The position numbers and the translations under genes are program-made. 64,000 bases of DNA from Microcella alkalica (GTDB lineage Bacteria > Actinomycetota > Actinomycetes > Actinomycetales > Microbacteriaceae): positions 682,001-746,000 of the forward strand of contig NZ_JACGWX010000001.1 of assembly GCF_014137945.1 (NCBI RefSeq), read 5' to 3'. The notes under the pieces are model-generated. The model saw nothing but the letters and a program-made list of their open reading frames with translations, did not search any database and had not been told where the DNA came from. Below are positions 1 to 12,187 of this stretch, one piece after another (the first letter of the stretch is position 1; each line of letters opens with the position of its first letter).

Positions 1-1
1 C

Positions 2-2922
<2,921 letters not shown>

Positions 2923-2926
<4 letters not shown>

Positions 2927-3756
2927 CCGGTCTCGGCGCGCGCCTGCGGGCGGCGACGGATGCTCGGGGCCCGCTGTGCGTGGGCATCGACCCGCACGCC
3001 GCTCTGCTCCGCACCTGGGGACTGCCGGACACGGCAGCCGGCGCGCGCGAGTTCGCCCTCGCGGTCGTGGAGGCCGCAGCGCCGCGCGTCGGGATCATCA
3101 AGCCGCAGGCGGCGTTCTTCGAGCGCTTCGGCTCTGCGGGCATCGCCGTGCTCGAGGAGGTCATCCTGGCTGCGCGCTCGGCTGGCCTGCTCGTGATCGC
3201 CGACGCCAAGCGGGGCGACATCGGCTCCACTGCGGAGGGCTACGCGGCGGCGTGGCTCGCGAGCGGCGCTCCGCTCGAGAGCGACGCTCTGACGGTCGCC
3301 CCGTATCTCGGGCTCGGTGCGCTCGATCCGCTCATCCGCATCGCACAGGAATCCGGCAACGGCGTCTTCGCCCTCGCCTCCACCTCCAACCCGGAGGGGG
3401 TCGCGCTTCAGTCTGCCCGGTCGACCGACGGCACCACCGTGGCCGCGACGATCGCGCGCGAGGCCGCCGAGCGGAACGCCGCGGCGGCCGAGGCGGGGGA
3501 GTGGGGCGACGTCGGCGTCGTGATCGGCGCGACCCGGTCGCTCGCCGTGTCGGGCATCGCCACCGCCTGCCTCGCCGCGACACCGATCCTCGCCCCGGGG
3601 TTCGGGGCGCAGGGAGCGCAGCTCGGCGACATCGCCGCGATCTTCGGCGAGGCGGCCGCCACGGTCATCCCGAGCGTCTCCCGCAGCGTCCTCGAGGCAG
3701 GCCGGGCCGGGCTCGCCGCAGCGATCGACGCTCACCGCGCGGAGGTGGTCGCATGA
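2923..3756 (+). CDS. pyrF: Orotidine 5'-phosphate decarboxylase (type 2)
   Basis: This enzyme decarboxylates OMP to UMP, the last step of de novo pyrimidine synthesis. The protein has 277 residues, the length of the longer type 2 family common in actinobacteria. The catalytic motif [15 protein letters not shown] is present, with the charged set Asp94, Lys96 and Asp99. Further family signatures are VGIDPH near residue 20 and [10 protein letters not shown] near residue 225. The ATG lies inside the carB stop (ATGA overlap), and the stop overlaps the next start in the same way, so carB, pyrF and the gmk fusion form one transcription unit. Confidence 0.97.
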
Positions 3757-4658
3757 CCGCCGATGGCATGCCCGAGGTCGACCGCGCCGCCGCCTCCCGC
3801 GCCGCCATCGCCGCGCGCCGCGCCCGTGCCGAGGTCAAGGAGGCTGTCCGCACCGGCCGCCGATCGGCTCTCGACGTCGCCGAGACGGCATGGCGGGATC
3901 CGAGCGGCATCGAGGGCGGGATGCGCGTGCGCGACCTGCTCACCACGCTCAAGGGCCTCGGCCCCGCGCGAACGCTCACCGTTCTCGACAGGCTGGGCAT
4001 CGCGCCAGTCAAGCGCCTGGGCGGACTCGGGCACCGCCAGCGCGCCGTCCTGCGCGACTGGCTCAAGCGGCGGTCGGCCGTTCCCGGCCACGGGCGTCTC
4101 GTCGTCCTCGCCGGCCCGACCGCGGTCGGCAAGGGCACCGTGTCCGCGTTCATCCGCGAGAACTTCCCCGACGTCATGCTGAGCGTTTCGGCGACGACGC
4201 GACGCCCCCGACCGGGCGAGATCGACGGCCTCCACTACTTCTTCGTCGATGACGCAGGATTCGACCGGATGATCGACTCCGGCGAGTTCCTCGAGTGGGC
4301 CGTCGTCCACAACCTCTCGCGCTACGGCACGCCTCGCGGGCCCGTCCAGGAGGCTCTCGCGAGCGGTCGCAGCGTCCTCCTCGAGATCGATCTCGACGGC
4401 GCGAGGCAGGTTCGCGCGGCGATGCCCGAGGCCACGCTCGTCTTCCTGCTGCCTCCGACGTGGGAGGAGCTGGTGCGTCGACTGGTCGGACGCGGCACCG
4501 AGAGCCCGGAGGAGCAGGCCCGGCGGCTGGAGACCGCGCGCGTCGAGCTCGCCGCCCAGGACGAGTTCGACGCGCTCGTCGTGAACGACGATGTGCGCCG
4601 TACGGCCGCGGAGGTCGTAGACTTGCTGGCAGTGCCCGGAGCGCCTTCGCGCGCCTGA
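3753..4658 (+). CDS. gmk: mIHF-guanylate kinase fusion protein
   Basis: The C-terminal two thirds is guanylate kinase (GMP + ATP to GDP + ADP). The P-loop GPTAVGKGT lies at residues 121-129, followed by [19 protein letters not shown] for GMP binding. The first ~105 residues are not part of Gmk. They resemble the actinobacterial integration host factor mIHF: an Arg/Ala-rich helix ([13 protein letters not shown]), then [18 protein letters not shown] and [19 protein letters not shown], the helix-two-turn-helix DNA-binding part. In mycobacteria mihF and gmk are separate neighbouring genes. Here they form one 301-residue frame starting at the ATG that overlaps the pyrF stop. No start codon with a clear ribosome-binding site stands out at the domain junction, so I read it as a true fusion. 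Whether the N-terminal part still binds DNA is inference. Confidence 0.93.
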   Translation: MTADGMPEVDRAAASRAAIAARRARAEVKEAVRTGRRSALDVAETAWRDPSGIEGGMRVRDLLTTLKGLGPARTLTVLDRLGIAPVKRLGGLGHRQRAVLRDWLKRRSAVPGHGRLVVLAGPTAVGKGTVSAFIRENFPDVMLSVSATTRRPRPGEIDGLHYFFVDDAGFDRMIDSGEFLEWAVVHNLSRYGTPRGPVQEALASGRSVLLEIDLDGARQVRAAMPEATLVFLLPPTWEELVRRLVGRGTESPEEQARRLETARVELAAQDEFDALVVNDDVRRTAAEVVDLLAVPGAPSRA

Positions 4659-4743
4659 GCGCGCGAACCTCTCGCCTCGGCACCCGCCGACCGGCCCACG
4701 AGGCCATCGGCACGACACAGAACGAACGACCTACGGAGCAGAC

Positions 4744-5001
4744 ATGGCTGACAAGTCCAAGGGAATCATCGACCCGCCCATCGACGAGCTCCTCTCGAAG
4801 GTCGACTCGAAGTACCAGCTCGTGATCTTCGCCTCCAAGCGCGCCCGCCAGATCAACGACTACTACGCCGACCTGCACGAGGGCAGCCTGTTCGACAACG
4901 TCGGCCCGCTCGTCGACTCGACCGTCGACGACAAGCCGCTCTCCGTCGCGCTGCACGAGATCAACGAGGACAAGCTCGTCCTCACCCGCCTGGCCGACTG
5001 A
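4744..5001 (+). CDS. rpoZ: RNA polymerase omega subunit
   Basis: Omega is the small RNA polymerase subunit that helps fold and assemble beta prime. The 85-residue protein carries the family core [16 protein letters not shown] and the downstream [15 protein letters not shown] helix. An ACGGAGC ribosome-binding site precedes the ATG by about 7 bases. It lies 85 bases after the gmk fusion gene and 10 bases before coaBC, matching the conserved actinobacterial order mihF-gmk-rpoZ-coaBC-metK. A TAGACT sequence inside the end of gmk (4618-4623) could be an internal promoter, but no -35 supports it. Confidence 0.97.
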   Translation: MADKSKGIIDPPIDELLSKVDSKYQLVIFASKRARQINDYYADLHEGSLFDNVGPLVDSTVDDKPLSVALHEINEDKLVLTRLAD

Positions 5002-5011
5002 GGCTGATCGC

Positions 5012-6220
5012 GTGACCGCGGTCGAGGGCGCCGGTCGGCGCCTCACGATCGTCGTCGGCATCACCGGCGGCATCGCGGCGTACAAGGCCGTCGGCGTCGC
5101 CCGCGGGCTCGTCCTCGCCGGGCACGACGTGCACGTCGTGGCCACCGAGGGCGCGCTGCGCTTCGTCGGCCGTCCGACGCTCGAGGCGATCAGCCGCAAC
5201 CCCGTGCACACCGACCTCTACGAAGGGGTCGCCGAGGTGCGCCATGTCGCGCTCGGCCAGCGCGCCGACCTGATCGTGATCGCCCCGGCGACCGCGCACG
5301 CGCTCGCGTCCCTTGCCGCCGGTCTCGCGGGCGACCTGCTCGGCACGACAGTCCTCGCCTCCCGCGCCCCGCTCGTCGTCGCACCCGCGATGCACACCGA
5401 GATGTGGGAGAACGCGGCGACGCGCGCGAACATCGAGACGCTCCGCGGACGCGGCGTGGTCGTCGTCGGCCCCGCCTCGGGCCAGCTGACCGGCGAGGAC
5501 TCGGGCGCGGGCCGCATGAGCGAGCCGGATGAGATCGTGGCCGTCGCCCTGCGCGTGGTGGGCCCGCGCGATCTCGCCGGGCGCCGCATCCTCATCTCGG
5601 CCGGGGGCACGCGCGAGCCCCTCGACCCCGTGCGCTTCCTCGGCAACCGCTCGAGCGGCCGGCAGGGCGTCGCGCTCGCCCGGGCGGCGCTGGACCGCGG
5701 CGCCGAGGTCACCCTCGTGGCCGCGAACCTCGAGGTCGAGGCGCCCCACGGCGCCGCGGTCGAGGAGGTCGGCACGACGGACGAGCTGCTCGCGGCCATG
5801 CGGCGTCTCTCGAGCGCGCACGACACGATCATCATGGCCGCCGCGGTCGCCGACTTCCGGCCCCGCGAGGTGGCCCAGGGCAAGATCAAGAAGGACGACA
5901 TCGGCGAGACGCTCTCCATCGAGCTCGAGCGGACTCCCGACGTGCTGCAGTCGCTCTGCGCCGAGCGCGCGCCCGGCCAGCGCATCGTCGGCTTCGCGGC
6001 CGAGACGGAGCAGGATGCCGAGGCCCTGCGGGCCCTCGGTGCGGTGAAGGCCGCGCGCAAGGGCGTGGACCTCCTCGTCGTGAACCGGGTCGGCTGGAGC
6101 GAGGGCTTCGGCTCCTCGACCAACGACGTGATGATCCTCGACGCGGCCGGTACCGTGGTCTCCACAGCCTCGGGCGACAAGCTGTCGGTGGCCGACCGTA
6201 TCCTCGACGCGCTCGACTGA
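5012..6220 (+). CDS. coaBC: Bifunctional phosphopantothenoylcysteine decarboxylase / synthase
   Basis: CoaBC carries out two consecutive steps of coenzyme A synthesis: CoaB joins cysteine to 4'-phosphopantothenate and CoaC decarboxylates the product with FMN. The CoaC flavoprotein half spans about residues 10-175 (VGITGGIAAYKAVGVA, RHVALGQRADL with the catalytic His at 78, PAMHTEMWEN). The CoaB half follows, with ISAGGTREPLDPVRFLGNRS and the AQGKIKKDD lysine loop. GTG start. Position 128 is His where E. coli CoaC has Asn in PAMN, and no cysteine is visible in the flap SGQLTGEDSGAGRM where E. coli has its catalytic Cys158. The only Cys in the protein is in the CoaB half. I believe this is an actinobacterial trait but could not check. 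Confidence 0.96.
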   Translation: MTAVEGAGRRLTIVVGITGGIAAYKAVGVARGLVLAGHDVHVVATEGALRFVGRPTLEAISRNPVHTDLYEGVAEVRHVALGQRADLIVIAPATAHALASLAAGLAGDLLGTTVLASRAPLVVAPAMHTEMWENAATRANIETLRGRGVVVVGPASGQLTGEDSGAGRMSEPDEIVAVALRVVGPRDLAGRRILISAGGTREPLDPVRFLGNRSSGRQGVALARAALDRGAEVTLVAANLEVEAPHGAAVEEVGTTDELLAAMRRLSSAHDTIIMAAAVADFRPREVAQGKIKKDDIGETLSIELERTPDVLQSLCAERAPGQRIVGFAAETEQDAEALRALGAVKAARKGVDLLVVNRVGWSEGFGSSTNDVMILDAAGTVVSTASGDKLSVADRILDALD

Positions 6221-6283
6221 CACCGCCGCGAAGCGCGCGTCACCCTCCAACCGCCTCCTCGATCACGACGGGATCCGATCGGT

Positions 6284-7477
6284 ATGTCCGACCTCCGCCT
6301 CTTCACCTCCGAATCGGTCACGGAGGGTCACCCCGACAAGATCTGCGACCAGGTCTCCGACTCGATCCTGGACGCCCTGCTCGCCGTCGACCCGACCGCG
6401 CGCGTCGCCGTCGAGACGCTCGTGACGACGGGCCTCGTGCACGTCGCGGGGGAGGTGACGACCTCGGGCTACGTCGACATCCCCGGCATCGTGCGCAAGC
6501 GCGTGACCGACATCGGCTACACATCATCCGACGTCTGGTTCGACGGCCGCTCGTGCGGCGTCTCGATCTCGATCGGCGGCCAGTCGCCCGATATCGCGCA
6601 GGGGGTCGACGACGCGTTCGAGCGCCGCGAGCAGTCCAGCCCCGACGCTGGCGACGCGCAGGGGGCGGGCGACCAGGGCATCATGTTCGGCTACGCCGTG
6701 AACGAGACCGCCCAGCTCATGCCGCTGCCGATCTGGCTCGCCCACCGGCTCGCCGAGCGCCTCGCCCTCGTGCGCAGGACGGGCGAGCTCGACTACCTGG
6801 CCCCCGACGGCAAGACGCAGGTCACGGTCGGGTACGACGGCCGGACGCCGCGCACGATCGAGACGATCGTCCTGTCGACGCAGCACGCTGAGCGCGTCTC
6901 GACCGCGCAGCTGCGCGACGAGGTCGAGAGCCACGTGATCCGCCCCGTGCTCGAGGAGCACGGCTTCGGCGAACACGCCCCGCGCGTGCTCATCAACCCG
7001 ACCGGTCGCTTCGTCATCGGCGGCCCGCAGGGCGACGCCGGACTCACCGGCCGCAAGATCATCGTCGACACCTACGGCGGCGCGGCTCGCCACGGCGGCG
7101 GCGCCTTCTCGGGCAAGGACCCGTCGAAGGTCGACCGCTCGGCCGCGTACGCCATGCGCTGGGTCGCGAAGAACGCCGTCGCCGCGGGCCTCGCCGACCG
7201 GCTCGAGGTGCAGGTGGCCTACGCGATCGGAACGGCGTCGCCGGTCGGGCTCTACGTCGAGACCTTCGGCACGCACCACGTTCCCGAGAGTCGCATCATC
7301 GGCGCCATCCGCGAGGTCTTCGACCTCCGCCCCGGCGCGATCGTCCGCGACCTCGACCTGCTCCGGCCGGTGTACGCCCAGACGGCCACCTACGGGCACT
7401 TCGGTCGCGAGCTGCCCGGCTTCACGTGGGAGCGCACCGACCGCGTCGACGACCTGCGAACCGCAGCCGGGCTCTGA
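6284..7477 (+). CDS. metK: S-adenosylmethionine synthetase
   Basis: MetK makes S-adenosylmethionine, phosphate and diphosphate from methionine and ATP. All three signature blocks are visible in the 397-residue protein: [17 protein letters not shown] at the N-terminus, [16 protein letters not shown] in the middle, and [17 protein letters not shown] followed by the glycine-rich loop [16 protein letters not shown]. The length is standard. It follows coaBC after 63 bases in which I see no obvious terminator or riboswitch, so it is probably read from the upstream promoter. The next gene is priA, 46 bases on. Confidence 0.98.
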   Translation: MSDLRLFTSESVTEGHPDKICDQVSDSILDALLAVDPTARVAVETLVTTGLVHVAGEVTTSGYVDIPGIVRKRVTDIGYTSSDVWFDGRSCGVSISIGGQSPDIAQGVDDAFERREQSSPDAGDAQGAGDQGIMFGYAVNETAQLMPLPIWLAHRLAERLALVRRTGELDYLAPDGKTQVTVGYDGRTPRTIETIVLSTQHAERVSTAQLRDEVESHVIRPVLEEHGFGEHAPRVLINPTGRFVIGGPQGDAGLTGRKIIVDTYGGAARHGGGAFSGKDPSKVDRSAAYAMRWVAKNAVAAGLADRLEVQVAYAIGTASPVGLYVETFGTHHVPESRIIGAIREVFDLRPGAIVRDLDLLRPVYAQTATYGHFGRELPGFTWERTDRVDDLRTAAGL

Positions 7478-7523
7478 GCCCTCGATCGGCATCGACGACG
7501 GTCCGAGCGGAAGGGGCGAGGGC

Positions 7524-9683
7524 ATGAGCGCTGAGCTCGACGGCCTCGGGCTCGAGAGCGCGCCCAGCCGGCCGACCGGGTCGAGCCCGACCGTTCCCTC
7601 GCCCGCCTCGCCGACGGCTCCGCGCGGTCAGCAGCGCATCGCCCGCGTCCTGCTCGACTCGCCGCTGCCCCAGCTCGACCGGCTCTTCGACTACCGCGTC
7701 CCCGAGTCGCTGATGGAGGCGGCCGTCCCCGGGGTCCGGGTCACGGTGCCGCTGCGAGCGGCGGGCCGCCAGGCGTCGGGCTACATCGTCGAGATCGCGG
7801 ATGCGCAGTCGTTCGAGGGCGTGCTGAGCGAGCTCGGCGATGTCGTCTCCGCCGCGCGCGTCCTCGACCCGGCCGTGTACCGTCTCATCCGCCGCGCTGC
7901 CGACCGAGCGGCCGGCACGGCGAGCGACCTCGCCAGACTCGTCGTTCCCACCAGGCAGGTCCGCGTCGAGAAGGCCTGGCTCGCGGCGCAGGAGGCCGTC
8001 TCGACCTCCGCGGAGGATCACGCGCCTCCGCAGGTCGAGCCTCCCGCCCTCACTGGCTACGCCCCCGATGCATTCGGGCGCCTGCTCGACACCGACGCGC
8101 CGGAGCACGAGCGACGCATCGCGCTCACCGCGATCGCCCACCCCGTCGAGGTCGCGGGGCGCTGGATGCCCGCGGCGGCCCGCACCCTCGCCGAGCTCGC
8201 CTCCTCGACCATCGCCGCCGGGCGCTCGGCCATCATCGCCGTGCCCGACTACCGCGACGTCGAGCACGTCGCGCATGCACTCGCGGCGCTCATTCCGGTG
8301 GAGAGCATCGCGCGGGTGGACGCCGGCCAGTCGAGCGCCGACCGCTACCGCGGCTTCCTCCGCACTCTCGAGCCCCGCCCGCTCGCGATCCTCGGAACGC
8401 GCGCCGCGCCCGCGGCGCCCGCGCACGAGCTCGGCCTCATCGCCCTGTGGGACGACGGCGACACGCTCATGGCCGAGCAGCACGCACCCGGCGTGCACGC
8501 TCGTGATCTCGCCCTGCTCCGGCAGTCCGACGCGGGCTGCGCGCTCGTGCTCGCGGCGCACGCCCGCAGCACCGAGGTGCAGCGGCTCGTCGAGGTGGGG
8601 TACGTTCGCCCGGTCGCTCCGGCCGGCCGGCGTCGGCGGCGGATCACTCCGACCGCCCAGCAGGTCGGCGCCGACGGGCCTGCCGCGCAGGCCCGCATCC
8701 CCTCGACCGCGTGGAGGGCGGTGCGGGAGGCCCTCGATGCGGGGCCCGTGCTCGTGCAGGTCTCGCGCCCCGGCTACGCGCCCCGGCTCGCGTGCACCGA
8801 GTGCAGCGAGACGGCCCGCTGCCGGTCGTGCCGCGGCCCTCTCGCGCTGCGCCGCAACGGCACGGCACCGTCGTGCCAGTGGTGCGGGGCTCTCGCGATC
8901 GACTGGGCGTGCGCCACGTGCGAGTCCACCCGCTGGCGCACGGTCGGCCGCGGGTCCGCTCGCACGGCCGACGAGCTCGGTCGCGCCTTCCCCGGTGCCC
9001 GCATCGTGGTCTCCGACGGCGACACGCCCGTGCGGAGCGTCGCCGCGGGCCGCACGGTCGTCGTCGCGACGCGCGGTGCCGAGCCCGTCGCGGAGGGCGG
9101 CTACCGCGCGGTGCTGCTTCTCGATGGCGAGCGGATGCTCGCACGCGAGTCCCTGCGCGTCGTCGAGGACTGCGTCCGCTGGTGGTGCACCGCCGCCGCC
9201 CTCGCCGCACCCGATGCTCACGTTCTGCTCGTGGGCGTCGGCGGAGCCGTCGCCCAGGCGCTCGCGCTCGGTGAGCCCGAGCGCGTCGCGGCCGCCGAGC
9301 TCGCCGACCGGCGCGCCCTCCGCTTCCCGCCGTCGGTGCGTGTCGCGGCCATCGCGGGAGAGCCCGCGGCGGTCGCCCGCGCCTCGGCCGAGGTCGCGGC
9401 GCTCGAGGGCGTCGACGTCCTCGGACCGGTCGAGCTGGGCGATGAGCGCGTGCGCGCGATCGTGCGCTTCGACTACGGCCGCGGCGACGAGGTCGCCCGA
9501 ATGCTCAAGGCCGCTCTCGTCAAGGCCGCCACGAGCCGCGTGCCACGCATCCCTGGCTCGCCCCCGCGTCGGCGCAGCGTCCCGTTGCGCGTGCGCTTCG
9601 ACGACCAGGAGCCCTTCGACGATCCGGGCGGCGCCCCGCCCGGCGCTCGTACCGCCGCGTCATCCGGGAGGATGGAGGGATGA
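7524..9683 (+). CDS. priA: Primosomal protein N' (PriA-like, helicase motifs absent)
   Basis: PriA recognises stalled forks and restarts replication in most bacteria. The 719-residue protein has the 3' DNA-binding domain (VLLDSPLPQLDRLFDYRVP, then GVRVTVPLR) and the cysteine-rich zinc region around residues 424-470 (CTECSETARCRSCRGPL, CQWCGALAIDWACATCES). I find no Walker A GxxxxGKT and no DEAH box in the middle part. The actinobacterial branch is known for this loss and is described as a probable replication restart protein without helicase activity. The first ~40 residues are a low-complexity Pro/Ser/Thr tail. It overlaps fmt by 4 bases. Confidence 0.92.
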   Translation: MSAELDGLGLESAPSRPTGSSPTVPSPASPTAPRGQQRIARVLLDSPLPQLDRLFDYRVPESLMEAAVPGVRVTVPLRAAGRQASGYIVEIADAQSFEGVLSELGDVVSAARVLDPAVYRLIRRAADRAAGTASDLARLVVPTRQVRVEKAWLAAQEAVSTSAEDHAPPQVEPPALTGYAPDAFGRLLDTDAPEHERRIALTAIAHPVEVAGRWMPAAARTLAELASSTIAAGRSAIIAVPDYRDVEHVAHALAALIPVESIARVDAGQSSADRYRGFLRTLEPRPLAILGTRAAPAAPAHELGLIALWDDGDTLMAEQHAPGVHARDLALLRQSDAGCALVLAAHARSTEVQRLVEVGYVRPVAPAGRRRRRITPTAQQVGADGPAAQARIPSTAWRAVREALDAGPVLVQVSRPGYAPRLACTECSETARCRSCRGPLALRRNGTAPSCQWCGALAIDWACATCESTRWRTVGRGSARTADELGRAFPGARIVVSDGDTPVRSVAAGRTVVVATRGAEPVAEGGYRAVLLLDGERMLARESLRVVEDCVRWWCTAAALAAPDAHVLLVGVGGAVAQALALGEPERVAAAELADRRALRFPPSVRVAAIAGEPAAVARASAEVAALEGVDVLGPVELGDERVRAIVRFDYGRGDEVARMLKAALVKAATSRVPRIPGSPPRRRSVPLRVRFDDQEPFDDPGGAPPGARTAASSGRMEG

Positions 9684-10609
9684 CCGCACTGCGCCTCGTC
9701 GTCGCCGGCAGCCCCGCGCCCGCCGTCCCCACCCTCGACGCCCTCGCCGCCAGCGAGCACGAGATCGTGCGCGTCATCTCACGCCCTCCCGCCCCCCTCG
9801 GCCGCAGGCGCATCCTGACCCCGACGCCCGTCGCCGCGCGCGCCGTCGAGCTCGGGATCCCGGTGCTCGAGACGACGAGGCTCGCCGATCTGGAGCCCGA
9901 GCTCCTGCCGCTCGAGATCGACCTCGGCATCATCGTCGCCTACGGAGGTCTCGTGCGCGAGCCGCTCCTGAGCTGGCCGCGACTCGGCTGGATCAATCTG
10001 CACTTCTCGCTGCTGCCGCGCTGGCGCGGAGCAGCACCGGTGCAGCACGCGATCATCGCGGGCGACGAGGTGACGGGCGCGACGGTCTTCCAGCTCACGC
10101 CGGGTCTCGACGAGGGTGACTGGTTCGCCCAGGAGCGGGAGATGATCGGCGCCCACCGAACGGCCGGGGCGCTCCTCGAGGCGCTGAGCGTCTCCGGCGC
10201 GGCGCTCACGCGCCGCGTCGTCGACGGACTCGCCGCCGGCGCGATCGCCGCGCGTCGGCAGGAGGGCGAGCCGACCTTCGCGCCGAAGCTCACCCGCGAC
10301 GACGCGCGCATCCGCTGGACCGAGCCTGTCGAGGCGGTCCACTCGCGCGTCAGGGGAGTCACGCCAGAGCCCGGCGCGTTCAGCATGCTCCCGGATGGCA
10401 CGGCGCTCAAGATCCTGGAGGCGGCGCCCGCCCGCGACCTGCGACCGCTCGACCCGGGGGTGTGCGCCGTCGAGGGGCGCCGAGTGCTGGTCGGGACGGC
10501 CACGGCTCCGCTCGAGCTCGTGCGGGTGCAGCCGGCCGGCCGATCGGCGATGAGCGCGGGCGACTGGGTGCGCGGCCTCGACGCAGACTCGCTGCCGGTG
10601 CTCTCGTGA
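9680..10609 (+). CDS. fmt: Methionyl-tRNA formyltransferase
   Basis: Fmt transfers a formyl group from 10-formyl-tetrahydrofolate to Met-tRNA(fMet) for translation initiation. The catalytic region is clear around residues 104-145: NLHFSLLPRWRGAAPVQHA, then GATVFQLTPGLDEGDWF. The substrate motif FAPKLTRDDARIRW begins the C-terminal OB-like domain. Length 309 is normal. It starts inside the priA stop (ATGA) with GGAGGATGGAGGG just upstream. Its last codons lie in the first copy of a 17-bp tandem repeat described separately. Confidence 0.97.
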   Translation: MTALRLVVAGSPAPAVPTLDALAASEHEIVRVISRPPAPLGRRRILTPTPVAARAVELGIPVLETTRLADLEPELLPLEIDLGIIVAYGGLVREPLLSWPRLGWINLHFSLLPRWRGAAPVQHAIIAGDEVTGATVFQLTPGLDEGDWFAQEREMIGAHRTAGALLEALSVSGAALTRRVVDGLAAGAIAARRQEGEPTFAPKLTRDDARIRWTEPVEAVHSRVRGVTPEPGAFSMLPDGTALKILEAAPARDLRPLDPGVCAVEGRRVLVGTATAPLELVRVQPAGRSAMSAGDWVRGLDADSLPVLS

Positions 10610-10646
10610 TGGCGGTGCTCTCGTGAGGGCGATGCTGTCGTGAAAA
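10596..10646 (+). repeat. Three tandem copies of a 17-bp unit at the fmt/rsmB junction
   Basis: Unit 1 is CGGTGCTCTCGTGATGG (10596-10612), unit 2 CGGTGCTCTCGTGAGGG (10613-10629) and unit 3 CGATGCTGTCGTGAAAA (10630-10646). Every copy contains TCGTGA. In copy 1 its TGA is the fmt stop. In copy 3 its GTG is the rsmB start. A single copy would give the usual 4-base GTGA stop/start overlap. The repeat also creates two tiny frames between the genes, MAVLS (10609-10626) and MLS (10632-10643), the second ending on the rsmB start. Confidence 0.9.
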
Positions 10647-12187
10647 ACGTGCGCGGCGGGGGAGGCCCCCGCAGCGGCGGTGCGGCTCGCGGAGGCGAGC
10701 CCGGGGGGAGCGGAGCTCAGAAGCCGAGCCCGAGCCGCACCGGCGCGCCCGTCGAGCGCCCGGCGCGACGATCCCGCCCGCCCGCCACCGCGCGGGGCGT
10801 CGCGCTCGAGGTTGTCCGCGCCGTCGCCCGCGACGACGCCTACGCGAACCTCCTGCTCCCCGTCGCGATCCGTCGCGCCCGGCTCGGCTCCGCCGATGCG
10901 GGACTCGCGACCGAGCTCGCGTACGGCACGTTGCGACGCCGAGGTCTCTACGACGCGATCATCGTGGAAGCCTCCGGGCGCGGCCTCGACCGTATCGACG
11001 CCGACGCGCTCGACGTCCTCCGCCTCGGCGCGCACCAGCTCCTGGCGATGCGCGTCCCCGCCCACGCCGCCGTCGGAGAGACCGTCGAGCTCAGCCGCGC
11101 GATCGGCGCCCATCGGGCGACGGGCTTCATCAACGCCGTGCTGCGACGGATCGCCCAGCGGAGCGAGCGAGAGTGGGTCGACGTGCTCCTGGCGCACGAG
11201 ACCGATCCGGATGCCCGCCTCGCGATCGAGACCGCGCATCCGGCCTGGGTGGTCTCCGCGCTCCGATCCGCGCTCGAGCGCGAGGGCCGCGGCGGCGAGC
11301 TGCCCGTGCTCCTGGCGGCCGACAACGTCTCGCCGCGCGTGACGCTCGTCGCCCTCCCCGGCATCGCGGACATCCCGCCGGAGCTCGAGACCGCGCGCAC
11401 GCGTCACTCGCCGCTCGGCTACCTCTCGCCGAGCGGCGACCCGGCCGCCGACCCAGAGGTCGCCGCGGGCCGCGTGCGCGTGCAGGACGAGGGCAGCCAG
11501 CTCGCCGCACTCGCGCTCAGCCGGGCGCGTCCCGTCGCTGCGGGGGAGCACTGGCTCGACCTGTGCGCCGGCCCCGGCGGGAAGGCCGCGCTCCTCGCCG
11601 CCGAGGCGATCGCCGGAGGCGCGACGCTCGTCGCCAACGAGGTCGTCCCCGCGCGCGCCGAGCTCGTCAGGAAGGCTCTCGCGCCGCTCGGCGACGGCAT
11701 CGAGGTGCGCACGAGCGACGGTCGCACGGTCGGCGCGACCGACCCCGGCCGATTCGATCGCATCCTGCTCGATGCGCCGTGCACCGGGCTCGGCGCCCTG
11801 CGGCGCCGCCCCGAGGCCCGCTGGCGGAAGACCGAGGCCGACGTGCCGAGTCTCGCGGCCCTGCAGGCAGAGCTCCTCGAGGCCGCGATCGGTGCGCTGC
11901 GCCCCGGAGGCCTGCTCGCCTACGTGACGTGCTCGCCGCATCCCGCCGAGACGACCGAGGTCGTCGACCGCGTGCTCGCGGGGGATGCGGCGACGGCGGC
12001 CGGGGTCCGCCGCGTCGACACCGCGGGCGTGCTCGCGGACGTCGTGCGCGAGGCTCTCGATCTCGGCGAGCTCGACGGCGCCGTCCAGCTGTGGCCGCAT
12101 CGCCACGGCGGCGACGCGATGTTCATCCAGCTCCTCGAGCGTTCGGCCACCGACGAGGCGCACCCGCTCGATACGCTTCCGGAGTGA
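10640..12187 (+). CDS. rsmB: 16S rRNA (cytosine-967-C5)-methyltransferase
   Basis: RsmB methylates C967 of 16S rRNA using S-adenosylmethionine. After a basic, low-complexity N-terminus of about 50 residues comes a NusB-like RNA-binding domain (about 55-190). The Rossmann methyltransferase follows: SAM motif LDLCAGPGGKAALLAAEA near 306, DAPCTGLGALRRRPEARWRK near 377, and the catalytic TCSPH near 430. The paired PC and TC cysteines are those of m5C methyltransferases. GTG start inside the third 17-bp repeat copy; no better start is seen downstream before the domain. It overlaps rpe by 4 bases. Confidence 0.95.
   Translation: MKNVRGGGGPRSGGAARGGEPGGSGAQKPSPSRTGAPVERPARRSRPPATARGVALEVVRAVARDDAYANLLLPVAIRRARLGSADAGLATELAYGTLRRRGLYDAIIVEASGRGLDRIDADALDVLRLGAHQLLAMRVPAHAAVGETVELSRAIGAHRATGFINAVLRRIAQRSEREWVDVLLAHETDPDARLAIETAHPAWVVSALRSALEREGRGGELPVLLAADNVSPRVTLVALPGIADIPPELETARTRHSPLGYLSPSGDPAADPEVAAGRVRVQDEGSQLAALALSRARPVAAGEHWLDLCAGPGGKAALLAAEAIAGGATLVANEVVPARAELVRKALAPLGDGIEVRTSDGRTVGATDPGRFDRILLDAPCTGLGALRRRPEARWRKTEADVPSLAALQAELLEAAIGALRPGGLLAYVTCSPHPAETTEVVDRVLAGDAATAAGVRRVDTAGVLADVVREALDLGELDGAVQLWPHRHGGDAMFIQLLERSATDEAHPLDTLPE

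Noticed and set aside
4618-4623. TAGACT inside the end of gmk as an rpoZ promoter
   Set aside because: Matches the -10 form but lies 120 bases from rpoZ within coding sequence, without a -35; not strong enough for a feature.
6221-6283. Possible SAM riboswitch before metK
   Set aside because: The gap is only 63 bases with no conserved helices of known SAM-binding RNAs.
9779-12163. 794-codon frame antisense to fmt and rsmB
   Set aside because: Composition is typical of antisense shadow; no motif, and both sense genes are intact.
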